From: Candidatus Methanophagales archaeon
GTDB lineage: Archaea; Halobacteriota; Syntropharchaeia; Alkanophagales; Methanospirareceae
Length of the DNA stretch: 64,000 bases
Assembly: GCA_030602585.1 (NCBI GenBank)
Contig: JAUVZJ010000001.1
Span: 1-64,000 of the forward strand
Direction of reading: 5' to 3'
Under the pieces are notes generated by a model, which had not been told where the DNA came from, searched no databases, and saw only the letters and a list, made by a program, of their open reading frames with translations. Of the stretch, positions 16,547 to 24,323 are shown one piece after another (positions within the stretch are counted from its first letter, which is position 1; each line of letters begins with the position of its first letter). A program made the position numbers and the translations under genes.

Positions 16547-16612
16547 TTGGTAAAGCTTTCTTTTCACATTGCTAAAGCAATGGAACGGCGAAGCCGTTCA
16601 AAAGAAAGGTTT
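16547..16612. repeat. Palindrome family copy carrying two nested hairpins
   Basis: The outer arms CTTTCTTTT (16556-16564) and AAAAGAAAG (16600-16608), with the GGTAAAG tag at 16549, match the dispersed family. The loop holds two further hairpins side by side: CATTGC-TAAA-GCAATG and GAACGGC-GAA-GCCGTTC. The whole fills the 74-bp gap between DP1 and thioredoxin. Confidence 0.75.
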
Positions 16613-16613
16613 C

Positions 16614-17078
16614 TCACAGCCATTCCTTTACCTTTGCTTCTAAATACGGCTTTGGCAGAGCCCCCTGGATGACGTCCACAGGATCGCCATTTTTAAAGAT
16701 GAACAGTGTGGGTATAGCCATTATAGCAAATTCCGAGGCTATTCTCGGATTCTCATCCACGTTCAGTTTTCCAAACACGACTTTCCCTGCGTATTCCTTC
16801 GCCAATTCCTCTATTACCGGTGCAATCATTCTGCAAGGACCACACCAGGGAGCCCAGCAATCCACGACGAGCAATGGATATTTTCTTACCGTTTCTACAA
16901 AGTTATTGTCGTCTATCGTCAGGGGATGGTCTATTACCGCCTCTCCTTTTTTACCCCCCTCTTTCATCGCTTTTATCTCTTCTTCCATCTCGCGCATCTT
17001 TCTCTCTTTTATCCTATATATCTCCATTTCTTCTTCTTCCTCGTCAATTCCGCTATTTTCCTTTTTCTCTTCTTTCAT
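16614..17078 (-). CDS. trxA: Thioredoxin with charged N-terminal extension
   Basis: A thiol-disulfide exchanger. The thioredoxin fold covers the last 105 residues, with the active site WAPWCGPCRM and the cis-Pro segment AIPTLFIFKNG. Before it lies a strongly charged, probably helical extension of about 50 residues (KEEKKENSGIDEEEEE and beyond). I start at the ATG at 17076-17078, since GGAGG lies seven bases upstream; two earlier ATGs overlap or precede that site. It is upstream of DP1 on the same strand. The extension has no signal peptide, so the protein is cytoplasmic. Confidence 0.92.
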   Translation of the reverse strand: MKEEKKENSGIDEEEEEMEIYRIKERKMREMEEEIKAMKEGGKKGEAVIDHPLTIDDNNFVETVRKYPLLVVDCWAPWCGPCRMIAPVIEELAKEYAGKVVFGKLNVDENPRIASEFAIMAIPTLFIFKNGDPVDVIQGALPKPYLEAKVKEWL

Positions 17079-17167
17079 ACTCATGCCTCCTTCACTGCAT
17101 TGCATCTGATTGAATATTTAAAAAACATGAAAATCATTGATTGATAAACTTTGTGCTTAATTTTTGT

Positions 17168-17250
17168 GCCGTATTGTGGTTGCCTCTTAACGGTCATCGC
17201 CATCTTTCGAGGGAGGCTTACCGCAGGGACCGTGCAATACGGCTTTTTTT
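17168..17250 (+). ncRNA. Candidate structured RNA with pseudoknot and U-tail
   Basis: GCCGTATTG (17168-17176) pairs perfectly with CAATACGGC (17235-17243), followed at once by seven T. Inside, GCCTC (17182-17186) can pair with GAGGC (17213-17217), and ACGGTC (17190-17195) with GACCGT (17228-17233); these two helices cross, giving an H-type pseudoknot. A TATA-like tract (atatttaaaa) about 17113 could start a plus-strand transcript. It lies in a 340-bp gap between two minus-strand genes, so it is not their terminator. No match to a riboswitch or guide RNA class I know. Structure seen, function unknown. The remaining gap to 17421 shows only an AT-rich tract and a GA-rich run. Confidence 0.5.
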
Positions 17251-17421
17251 GTAGCCCTTTGTTTGCAATAGCAATCATCCTTCGCTTGTTTAGCGATGTC
17301 ACACTATTCTTCGTAAAGGGCATTTATATATTCGCTCTTTTTATATTTAAAGTTAGCGAGGAGGGAAGGAGGAGGCTATAACAAAGATGTTTGATTTGAA
17401 TGTCCCCGAATTAATTCGTTC

Positions 17422-18930
17422 TCATCCCGAGTGTAATTTATGAAGAGGCGTAGAAAAAGCTTTCTCCACTGATGGTCGGTGGATGGCATTGTAAGAACAG
17501 AAAGGAATTATACGAAGGTCCGGTGTGGCATAGTGGATGCCGCATCTCTTAACCCGCTCAAAGTCGAAATTATACGCATCCTGGAAGTGCATTGCACCGA
17601 TAAAAAGCGTTTTCCGATGGAACACCGCAAGCGAATCTCGATTGCCTTTTCCTAATATGCTCATAAGTGATACAGCATCAAATTCCGCTGGTGCTTTGTC
17701 CTTATCTATGAACTTCCCTAATATAGACGCAGATACTATCCTTGCTGCCGCCTTCATCTTGCCAACCTTTGACTTCTTTATCTCTTCCGACTCCTCCATC
17801 AGGAACTCCATCAGTCCTTCAACATCCACGAACTCGGTTATTGGTGTAAACCTTCCATTATCAACAAATACGTACGTTGCGGCACCACAATGAGGATGCA
17901 CCGTGAGCTCCATCTGTGGTATCCCTTTCCACGCCTCTACGAAATAAGAGAAGGGAGCAACAAAAGGCACGGGATAGAAACTCTCACGTGGTATTTCACC
18001 GTCTGTTTGCTCTTCCAGGAGGTTTATAAAATCAGGAATTGTTATTCTGCCCTTCTTCCTCTCTGATTCATCTACTCTTCCCTCGAAAGAGACAGGTTGT
18101 GCATTCACACCCCTTACAATATCCAGGTTCTCAGCCGCAAATCTTACCATGTCCCCTACCTGGTCGTCATTCACACCTTTCATAAGCGTGGGAACAAGCA
18201 CTACACTTTTTAATCCACCCCTCCGGCAGTTCTCTATCGCCTTTAACTTCGTTTTTAACGCCGGGAAACCCCTTAATATCTTATATGGTTCTTCCTTTGT
18301 CCCATCGAATTGCAAATAAACAGTATGCAAGCCTGCTTCCTTTAAACGATGACAGAACTCTTCGCTCTTTGCCATCGCTATTCCATTCGTTGCCACTTGA
18401 ATATGCGGGAACCCAAGGCTACGTGCCATTTTTACAATGTTCACAAAACCTTCCCTTATCGTTGGTTCACCACCCGCAAACTGCACCGCCGGGCAAGGCG
18501 GCACCTCACTCCTGAGCAGTTTCATCATTTCCTCCAACTGTTCCATCCTCGGTTCATAGAGGTAACCAGAGACAGCGGCATTTGCAAAACAGGTCGGGCA
18601 TCGCTGGTTGCACCTGTTCGTGAGGTCTATAATTGCGAGCATTGTAGAACTCTTATGCTCTGGGCAGAGTCCGCAATCGAAAGAGCAGCCATTGTCACTG
18701 TTTTTTGTTATTTGAATACCAGGATTGCCCTCGTATCGACACTCCGAGAATTTGTGATATGACGAAGCATCCGACCAGTATACGTCATTGAATTCACCAT
18801 GCTCCTCACATCTCTTTTTTATCAGTATCTTGCCATCTTCTCCATACACTTCCGCATCTATAACTTCTAAACACTGCGGACACAATGATTTCGTTTTCAT
18901 TTTCATCTCCTCTATCCGCCCTATATCCAT
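17422..18930 (-). CDS. tes: Radical SAM tetraether lipid synthase (Tes/MJ0619 family)
   Basis: Joins the phytanyl chains of two archaeol molecules to make membrane-spanning tetraether lipids. 502 residues: an N-terminal zinc-binding segment (CPQC at 17-20, Cys41, Cys64, then CSFDCGLC at 82-89), the radical-SAM cluster site CNQRCPTC (Cys107, 111, 114) preceded by LTNR, the SAM-binding AGGEPT, and a long C-terminal domain with HPHCGAATYVF and CGIHYATPDLRIIPFCSYNA. These match the Tes family closely. A TATA box (18947-18955) about 20 bp before the start suggests a leaderless transcript divergent from gatA. Confidence 0.88.
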   Translation of the reverse strand: MDIGRIEEMKMKTKSLCPQCLEVIDAEVYGEDGKILIKKRCEEHGEFNDVYWSDASSYHKFSECRYEGNPGIQITKNSDNGCSFDCGLCPEHKSSTMLAIIDLTNRCNQRCPTCFANAAVSGYLYEPRMEQLEEMMKLLRSEVPPCPAVQFAGGEPTIREGFVNIVKMARSLGFPHIQVATNGIAMAKSEEFCHRLKEAGLHTVYLQFDGTKEEPYKILRGFPALKTKLKAIENCRRGGLKSVVLVPTLMKGVNDDQVGDMVRFAAENLDIVRGVNAQPVSFEGRVDESERKKGRITIPDFINLLEEQTDGEIPRESFYPVPFVAPFSYFVEAWKGIPQMELTVHPHCGAATYVFVDNGRFTPITEFVDVEGLMEFLMEESEEIKKSKVGKMKAAARIVSASILGKFIDKDKAPAEFDAVSLMSILGKGNRDSLAVFHRKTLFIGAMHFQDAYNFDFERVKRCGIHYATPDLRIIPFCSYNAIHRPSVEKAFSTPLHKLHSG

Positions 18931-18946
18931 CCATATCTATTAATAG

Positions 18947-18979
18947 TTTATAAAAAGAGGGTGTGTATTGGTATATAAA
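18947..18979. promoter_or_regulatory. Divergent promoter pair for tes and gatA
   Basis: TTTTATAAAC on the minus strand (18947-18955) faces tes, and TATATAAA on the plus strand (18972-18979) faces gatA. Each lies about 20-30 bp from its start codon, the spacing of leaderless archaeal promoters. The gap is only 76 bp, so regulation would be shared. Confidence 0.6.
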
Positions 18980-19006
18980 GCTAACTAATAAGTCATGGGT
19001 GCTTGA

Positions 19007-20491
19007 ATGGGAATGAAAAAGAAGTTAACTGCGATAGATGTCGTAGAGGAGATAAAAAGTGGAGATATATCGTGTGAGGAATTAATATTAGAAATCTATG
19101 AGAGAATAGAAAGAAGCGAATTAAATTGTTTTATCACTTTGAATAAAGAGAACGCACTTGAAGAAGCGATAGAAGTGGATAAGAGAAGGAGCGGTGAAGA
19201 ATGCAGGCGAAAAAAGCTGCTTGGCGTGCCCATAGCCATTAAGGATAGCATATCTACACGCGGAATTCAAACAACGTGCGCATCAAAGATTCTTACGGGT
19301 TATGTTCCACCCTACGATGCCACGGTAATAGAGGCGCTGAAGAAGGAAGGAGCGATAATCATAGGAAAAACGAACATGGACGAGTTCTGTATGGGTTCTT
19401 CCACAGAAACAAGTTATTACGGACCCACGAGAAACCCACATGACCTCGACAGGGTGCCGGGAGGCTCTTCGGGTGGTAGTGCGGCGGCAATATCCGCAGG
19501 AGAAACTGTTCTTGCTCTTGGTTCCGATACCGGTGGCTCCATCAGGTGTCCTGCATCATTCTGCGGCATCGCGGGACTGAAGCCCACTTATGGGCTCGTT
19601 TCGAGATACGGGCTTATTGCGTATGCTAATTCATTAGAACAGATAGGACCAATGGCATCAAATGTAACAGATACTGCATTGCTCTTAGAAGTATTATCGG
19701 CGAAGGATGAAAGGGACAGCACGCAGGTAAAGACAAAAAATAACGCATCTACTAACTACTGCTTATCATGGCTAAACGGTAAAAGAAGCGGAAATGGAGG
19801 AGAAGGGGTAGGGGTAGAGGTAGAGGTTAAAGGCATGAAGATAGGAGTTCCAAAGGAGTTCATCGAGGGTGTTTCGCCGGAAGTTGAAAAGTCTGTATGG
19901 AATGCCGTGCACAAATTAGAGGATTCCGGTGCAATATACGAGGAAATAAGCATGCGAGACCTGAAATATGCACTTGCTGCGTATTACATCATTGCAATGT
20001 CCGAAGCGTCATCAAATCTCGCGAGGTTTGACGGGCTGCGATACGGGCTCAGGACTGGAAAGGACGAGGACTGGCACACTACTTTCTCGAGGATAAGAGG
20101 CGAAGGATTTGGAGAAGAGGTGAAAAGGAGGATTATTCTTGGCACTTATGCACTCTCTGCTGGTTACTATGGCACATATTATTTGAAGGCGTTGAAAGTG
20201 CGCACGCTGATAAAAAACGAATTTGAGGATGCTTTGAAAACGCATGATATATTGGCGATGCCAACGATGCCTTTTGTCGCTTTTAAACTGGGTGAAAGGA
20301 TAAAAGACCCGCTTTCTTTGTATCTCGCTGACGTTAACACGGTTTCGATTAACCTGGCGGGTGTTCCTTCTATATCTGTTCCCTGTGGGTTCTCCAATGG
20401 ATTGCCAATAGGCTTGCAACTCGTTGGTAAGCATTTTGAAGAGGACGAGATATTGAAAGCAGCTTTTGTTTACGAACAAACCTTTCTTTAG
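19007..20491 (+). CDS. gatA: Aspartyl/glutamyl-tRNA amidotransferase subunit A
   Basis: The glutaminase subunit of GatCAB, which amidates misacylated Glu-tRNA-Gln or Asp-tRNA-Asn. 494 residues with the amidase triad region: Lys79 in PIAIKDS, the Ser-rich GGSSGGSAAAISAGE, and DTGGSIRCPASFCGIAGLKPT. A Gly/Lys/Asn-rich insert (about 245-280, including KRSGNGGEGVGVEVEVKG) is longer than usual and looks like a low-complexity linker. Starts at 19007 and 19013 are both near-leaderless. The stop codon TAG lies in a palindromic repeat that also encodes the last few residues. GatB and GatC are elsewhere. Confidence 0.93.
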   Translation: MGMKKKLTAIDVVEEIKSGDISCEELILEIYERIERSELNCFITLNKENALEEAIEVDKRRSGEECRRKKLLGVPIAIKDSISTRGIQTTCASKILTGYVPPYDATVIEALKKEGAIIIGKTNMDEFCMGSSTETSYYGPTRNPHDLDRVPGGSSGGSAAAISAGETVLALGSDTGGSIRCPASFCGIAGLKPTYGLVSRYGLIAYANSLEQIGPMASNVTDTALLLEVLSAKDERDSTQVKTKNNASTNYCLSWLNGKRSGNGGEGVGVEVEVKGMKIGVPKEFIEGVSPEVEKSVWNAVHKLEDSGAIYEEISMRDLKYALAAYYIIAMSEASSNLARFDGLRYGLRTGKDEDWHTTFSRIRGEGFGEEVKRRIILGTYALSAGYYGTYYLKALKVRTLIKNEFEDALKTHDILAMPTMPFVAFKLGERIKDPLSLYLADVNTVSINLAGVPSISVPCGFSNGLPIGLQLVGKHFEEDEILKAAFVYEQTFL

Positions 20492-20510
20492 AAAAGAAAG
20501 CTTTACCAAC
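20478..20510. repeat. Palindrome family copy at the gatA stop
   Basis: CTTTCTT (20482-20488) and AAGAAAG (20494-20500) flank a short loop, followed by the CTTTACC tag. The gatA stop lies inside it. Confidence 0.7.
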
Positions 20511-20635
20511 GAAACGAAAAGCATCACGGAAAAATAATAACAGAGGATAATCTTTCATGTGGAAATCTCTTGCATCAGCAAAAAGTATTTTTATAACGAG
20601 GCTTTTATATATAGCCGGGCTAAATATTAATTAAA

Positions 20636-20905
20636 ATGGAAAAAGAATTTAGAAAAAGAATAATTGTTGACCCACGGATTATGGTGGGTAAACCTATAAT
20701 AAAAGGAACAAGAATTCCCGTAGATGCAATTATAACAAGGATAGCAGAGGGAATGAGTATAAAAGAAATACTTGATGACTATCCAAATCTCACCAGTGAC
20801 GATGTGAAGGCTGCTTTGGAATACACCGTTGACATAATTAGGGGAGAGGACGTAATGCCCCTGATTATTACTAAAGATGAAAAACATGCGTTTTCTAGTC
20901 GATGA
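20636..20905 (+). CDS. DUF433 antitoxin
   Basis: An 89-residue member of the DUF433 family (a VapB-like antitoxin with a small HTH): RIIVDPRIMVGKPIIKGTRIPVDAIITRI, then SIKEILDDYPNLTSDDVKAALEYT. It binds DNA and neutralises the adjacent toxin. The toxin gene overlaps its 3' end by about 20 bases, so translation is coupled. A TATA sequence (about 20604-20613) lies 25-30 bp before the ATG, giving a near-leaderless message. A related pair sits at 38416-39005. Confidence 0.88.
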   Translation: MEKEFRKRIIVDPRIMVGKPIIKGTRIPVDAIITRIAEGMSIKEILDDYPNLTSDDVKAALEYTVDIIRGEDVMPLIITKDEKHAFSSR

Positions 20906-21233
20906 GTGTACGGGTAAAAGATTTGCGAATCTTATGGAAGAAGAAGGTTATGATGTCTTATTTGTAGGAGATGTAATGCTTTCTGCCTCAGATGAGGAAA
21001 TTATGAGAAGATCTGAAGAGGATGATAGAATTCTTATTACAGACGACAAGGATTTTGGAGAATTGGTTTTTAGGTTAAGAAGACCAACAAAAGGAGTTAT
21101 ACTTCTTAGAAGTGGCATTAATCCTGAAAAAAGACTTGAAGCACTGATTAAATTGCTGAATAATCATGAGATAAAGGAGAAGTTCATAGTTCTTAAAGAG
21201 AATTCAGTAAGGATTAGAAAAATAAGACCATAG
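20886..21233 (+). CDS. DUF5615 PIN-like toxin
   Basis: 115 residues starting MRFLVDECTGKRFA. It has the Mut7-C/PIN-like nuclease pattern: an N-terminal acidic FLVDE, the middle DEEIMRRSEEDDRILITDDKDFGELVF with conserved acidic residues, then GVILLRSG. These are predicted RNases paired with DUF433 antitoxins. An ATG nine bases earlier (20877) is possible, but the paralogue at 38416 also begins MRFL, so I prefer 20886. The gene ends in TAG. Confidence 0.85.
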   Translation: MRFLVDECTGKRFANLMEEEGYDVLFVGDVMLSASDEEIMRRSEEDDRILITDDKDFGELVFRLRRPTKGVILLRSGINPEKRLEALIKLLNNHEIKEKFIVLKENSVRIRKIRP

Positions 21234-21256
21234 TTCAACTGGAAATAAACCGAGAG

Positions 21257-22237
21257 ATGAAAGCATTGGCATTGTTATCCGGCGGCTTGGATTCGATATT
21301 GGCAATCAAGCTCGTCTTAGACCAAGGTATAGAAGTTGTGGCAGTGAATTTTGTTCTGCCTTTTGTGGCGGAAAAAAAGGATTATGCGGGTGAGGTGGCA
21401 AAGAGGTTTGGGATACCGCTTGTAAGGGTTGAAACGGGTGAAGAATATCTCGAAATAGTAAGAAACCCAGAGTATGGCTATGGCTCTGGAATGAACCCCT
21501 GCATAGATTGTCGGATATATATGCTGCGAGAAGCGAAGAGGATTGCGAAAGAAGTCGGTGCCGATTTCATCTTCACTGGCGATGTTCTCGGTGAACGACC
21601 AATGAGTCAGCACAGGAAAGCATTAGAGTTCGAGGAAAAGGAATCGGGATTAGAAAGAATGATTCTGAGACCGCTATCTGCAAAACTATTGCCGGAGACG
21701 ATTCCAGAGCGTGAAGGTTGGATAGACAGGAGCAAGCTATTAGATATAAAGGGTAGAAGCAGAAAGCCGCAGATTGCGCTTGCAGAAGAGTTTGGTTTGC
21801 AGAATGAGTATCCTTCGCCCGCGGGCGGTTGTCTCTTGACCTATAAGGAATTTGCATCTAAAGTCAAGGATTTGTTCGAGCATAAGGAAAAAGTAACGAA
21901 TAGAGATGTCTCGTTACTGAAAATAGGCAGGCATTTCCGGTTCGGTTCGTCCAAAATAATAGTGGGTAGAAATGAAGAGGAGAATAAGCTTTTACTGGAT
22001 TTGAAGAACCCAGATGATTATGTTTTTGAAGTTCCGGGTTGTGGAAGTCCGATAACGATTTTGGAGGGCTCTAAGAGCAGAGAAGCGATTGAACTTGCGG
22101 CAAAGTTGACTGCGCGGTATTCCGATGCGAATGTCGAAGAGAAAGAGGTATTGGTAGAATGTAGAGATGAAAAAATGAAAAAGACAATTGTTGCTTCGCC
22201 TCTGGCTGAAAGCGAGATTGCCCGGTTGAGAATATAA
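21257..22237 (+). CDS. PP-loop ATPase, tRNA thiouridylase-like (MnmA/ThiI-related)
   Basis: A 326-residue protein with the PP-loop LSGGLDSILA (7-16), which adenylates its substrate, followed by MNPCIDCRIYMLREAKRIA, where the two cysteines resemble the catalytic site of 2-thiouridylases, and FIFTGDVLGERPMSQHR. The C-terminal part (SPAGGCLLTYKEFASKVKDLFEH and IGRHFRFGSSKIIVGRNEEEN) resembles RNA-binding or sulfur-transfer domains fused to such enzymes. tRNA U34 or U8 thiolation is likely. It starts 24 bp after the DUF5615 gene but is probably independent. Confidence 0.75.
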   Translation: MKALALLSGGLDSILAIKLVLDQGIEVVAVNFVLPFVAEKKDYAGEVAKRFGIPLVRVETGEEYLEIVRNPEYGYGSGMNPCIDCRIYMLREAKRIAKEVGADFIFTGDVLGERPMSQHRKALEFEEKESGLERMILRPLSAKLLPETIPEREGWIDRSKLLDIKGRSRKPQIALAEEFGLQNEYPSPAGGCLLTYKEFASKVKDLFEHKEKVTNRDVSLLKIGRHFRFGSSKIIVGRNEEENKLLLDLKNPDDYVFEVPGCGSPITILEGSKSREAIELAAKLTARYSDANVEEKEVLVECRDEKMKKTIVASPLAESEIARLRI

Positions 22238-22265
22238 AAGTCAATATAGCTTGAAAAAAGGAATG

Positions 22266-23366
22266 TTACTTCCCTCTCTTCCTCTTACTCGTAGCCAATC
22301 TCTTTATCAACCCTAACCCCTTCTTCTCTATTTCCTTTACTTCAATATATCCCTTCTCCGATGCGTTTTTAACTACCTCTTCCCCTTTTTCCGTGCGAAC
22401 GAAAACCGTTGACCAGCCCTCTTCCGAGCCTACCGACCCTACGGAAATGTCCGCGAGTTCTGCGGTATAGTCCATGCAAACCGAGCATCCTTCACCCACA
22501 TATTCCTCTATCTCGTCTAACGGAATGCTATGCTTCTCATCATCATATACCAAAAATTCCTTACCCTTTATGTCGAACTTCCTCACTCTTTCTAACTCGA
22601 CATAATTATTCGCGATGTAATCCAGCAAATCCAACTTGAAATTCTCCATACAGAACAGGCCTATCAACAATTTTACCTTCTCTATGCCCACTTCATACGG
22701 CTGCTCAACCGTCTGGACTTTTCTTAAACCCTGTATTTGACATGGCAGCCCCACAAATCCTATGGCACTGCATCTTTCGTCCACCGCTTCTTTTACTCCT
22801 ACTACACCCGGATAAATCGAGTACTTAGTACCAGCACCTTCCTTCAAATCCTCGTAGCTCTTTGCAACCAGCGTCATCGGTTTCCACTGGCTATCTGAGG
22901 TCGTAATCACCGCACAATCTATTATTCCCTCTTCAAGTGCGTAAGCAAGCAGAGCAGTAACCGCACCACCATCCTGCCCTATTATATCCCCTTTCTTCGA
23001 CCGAACCGCATAACAACTTCGATAAACACCAAGAACGTCTCCTTCTGCTCCTTTACGCTCCTCTCCAAATATTCTCCTCTCTATTTCCGACAGGGGTAAA
23101 GAAATCCTTGGACAGAAGGTATAGCACAGCCCACATATCGTATCATATTCCTCAACGAACTCGGGTTCATATTCACCATTCACGCCCTCCGTATTCTTCG
23201 GTTTTATCTTATCGCAAAACGCAATGCACGTGCCGCAGAAACTGCAAATTCTTTTCGCTATCACATCGCGCTTCAAATCCAAAAAACCACGTTCTAAAAA
23301 AATCGGTAACCGCACGTATTTTCGCTCTTCCATTTCCAACCCGGCTGCACCTGCTACTCCTACCAT
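22266..23366 (-). CDS. FrhB/FdhB-like F420-dependent subunit linked to the por operon
   Basis: 366 residues. It has the FrhB family order: a 4Fe-4S region with CSFCGTCIAFCDK and CGLCYTFCP, then the FAD/F420-binding FrhB domain with IGQDGGAVTALLAYALEEG, GTKYSIYPG and IGFVGLPCQIQGLRKV, and CSVCMDYTAELADISVG. Homologues (FrhB, FpoF, FdhB) move electrons between F420 and iron-sulfur proteins. Here it is the last gene of porC-porD-porA-porB, one base after porB. This predicts a pyruvate (or 2-oxoacid) oxidoreductase able to exchange electrons with F420. The gene ends convergently with the PP-loop gene. Confidence 0.88.
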   Translation of the reverse strand: MVGVAGAAGLEMEERKYVRLPIFLERGFLDLKRDVIAKRICSFCGTCIAFCDKIKPKNTEGVNGEYEPEFVEEYDTICGLCYTFCPRISLPLSEIERRIFGEERKGAEGDVLGVYRSCYAVRSKKGDIIGQDGGAVTALLAYALEEGIIDCAVITTSDSQWKPMTLVAKSYEDLKEGAGTKYSIYPGVVGVKEAVDERCSAIGFVGLPCQIQGLRKVQTVEQPYEVGIEKVKLLIGLFCMENFKLDLLDYIANNYVELERVRKFDIKGKEFLVYDDEKHSIPLDEIEEYVGEGCSVCMDYTAELADISVGSVGSEEGWSTVFVRTEKGEEVVKNASEKGYIEVKEIEKKGLGLIKRLATSKRKRGK

Positions 23367-23367
23367 T

Positions 23368-24300
23368 TTACTTCACTCCCGCTTTCTCCTTCAGTTTCAA
23401 ATACTCTTCCTCCACTCGCGCCTGTATTCTCTCTATAACGTCCTCGGTAAGATGCCTGAACCTCCCCTGCTTTTTCATATATTCCCTAACGGGTTTCAAC
23501 TCAGGGAAATCAAAACTCAATCGGTATTCGCCGTTAATCACTTCATAAAGAGGAAATATACCGGTCTCAACTGCTAAACGACCTAATTCAATTGATAAAT
23601 TCGGGGGACACCGCCAGCCCGTAGGACAGACGGATAATATATGAACATAAGCAGGTCCTTCGATTTCTATCCCTTTCTTCACTTTATCCATCAAATCAAA
23701 AGGATACGAGGGGCAAGCCGTTGCCACGTAAGGTATATTATGCGCAACTGCGATTTCTGGCATATTCTTCTTCCACGTCATCTGTCCTATGCTTTTCTTT
23801 CCCACAGGCGCAGTGGTCGTCCATGCACCGTAGGGAGTGGAAGAAGACCTTTGTATTCCAGTATTCATATAAGCTTCGTTATCGAAACAACAATAAAGGA
23901 AATTATGCCCGCGTTCCATCGCACCAGACAATGCCTGTATTCCTATATCAGAAGTGCCACCGTCACCGGCAAACCCAACAAACTTTACCGCCGTCGCCGG
24001 AATTTTACCTTTCCTCACCCTCGCTTTATATGCCGCTTCTATACCTGACACTACTGCTCCGACATTTTCAAACAGCGTATGAATCCATGCGACTCGCCAC
24101 GAAGTTTGCGGTAACAGCGAAGAGAAAATCTCTATACACCCCGTAGCGTTAACGATTATAACGTCCTTTCCTAATGCTTTACACACATGCCGAACTGCAA
24201 GAGCCTCTCCGCAGCCTACACAGGCACGATGCCCGGAAGCAAAGTTCTCTTCTGTTGTAACCAACCTCGGCACAAACAATTCCTCGTCTTCTTTATCCAT
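23368..24300 (-). CDS. porB: Pyruvate:ferredoxin oxidoreductase beta subunit
   Basis: The thiamine-diphosphate-binding subunit of Por, interconverting pyruvate and acetyl-CoA plus CO2. 310 residues: CVGCGEALAVRHVCKAL near residue 25 (two cluster cysteines), NATGCIEIFSS, the ThDP motif FAGDGGTSDIGIQALSGAMERGHN, the DNEAYMNTGIQRSS stretch, and CPTGWRCPPNLS (a further cysteine pair). Length is normal. It lies between porA and the FrhB-like gene, all on one strand with short gaps. A related 2-oxoacid could be the substrate, but the residues fit pyruvate. Confidence 0.93.
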   Translation of the reverse strand: MDKEDEELFVPRLVTTEENFASGHRACVGCGEALAVRHVCKALGKDVIIVNATGCIEIFSSLLPQTSWRVAWIHTLFENVGAVVSGIEAAYKARVRKGKIPATAVKFVGFAGDGGTSDIGIQALSGAMERGHNFLYCCFDNEAYMNTGIQRSSSTPYGAWTTTAPVGKKSIGQMTWKKNMPEIAVAHNIPYVATACPSYPFDLMDKVKKGIEIEGPAYVHILSVCPTGWRCPPNLSIELGRLAVETGIFPLYEVINGEYRLSFDFPELKPVREYMKKQGRFRHLTEDVIERIQARVEEEYLKLKEKAGVK

Positions 24301-24323
24301 CTCTATCCTTTCTCCCTACTTCC

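Noticed and set aside
17387..17443. 18-codon ORF with a purine-rich leader (MFDLNVPELIRSHPE)
   Set aside because: It has a TATA-like tract and GGAGGAGG upstream, but overlaps the end of tes, precedes no plus-strand gene, and is too short to support on sequence alone.
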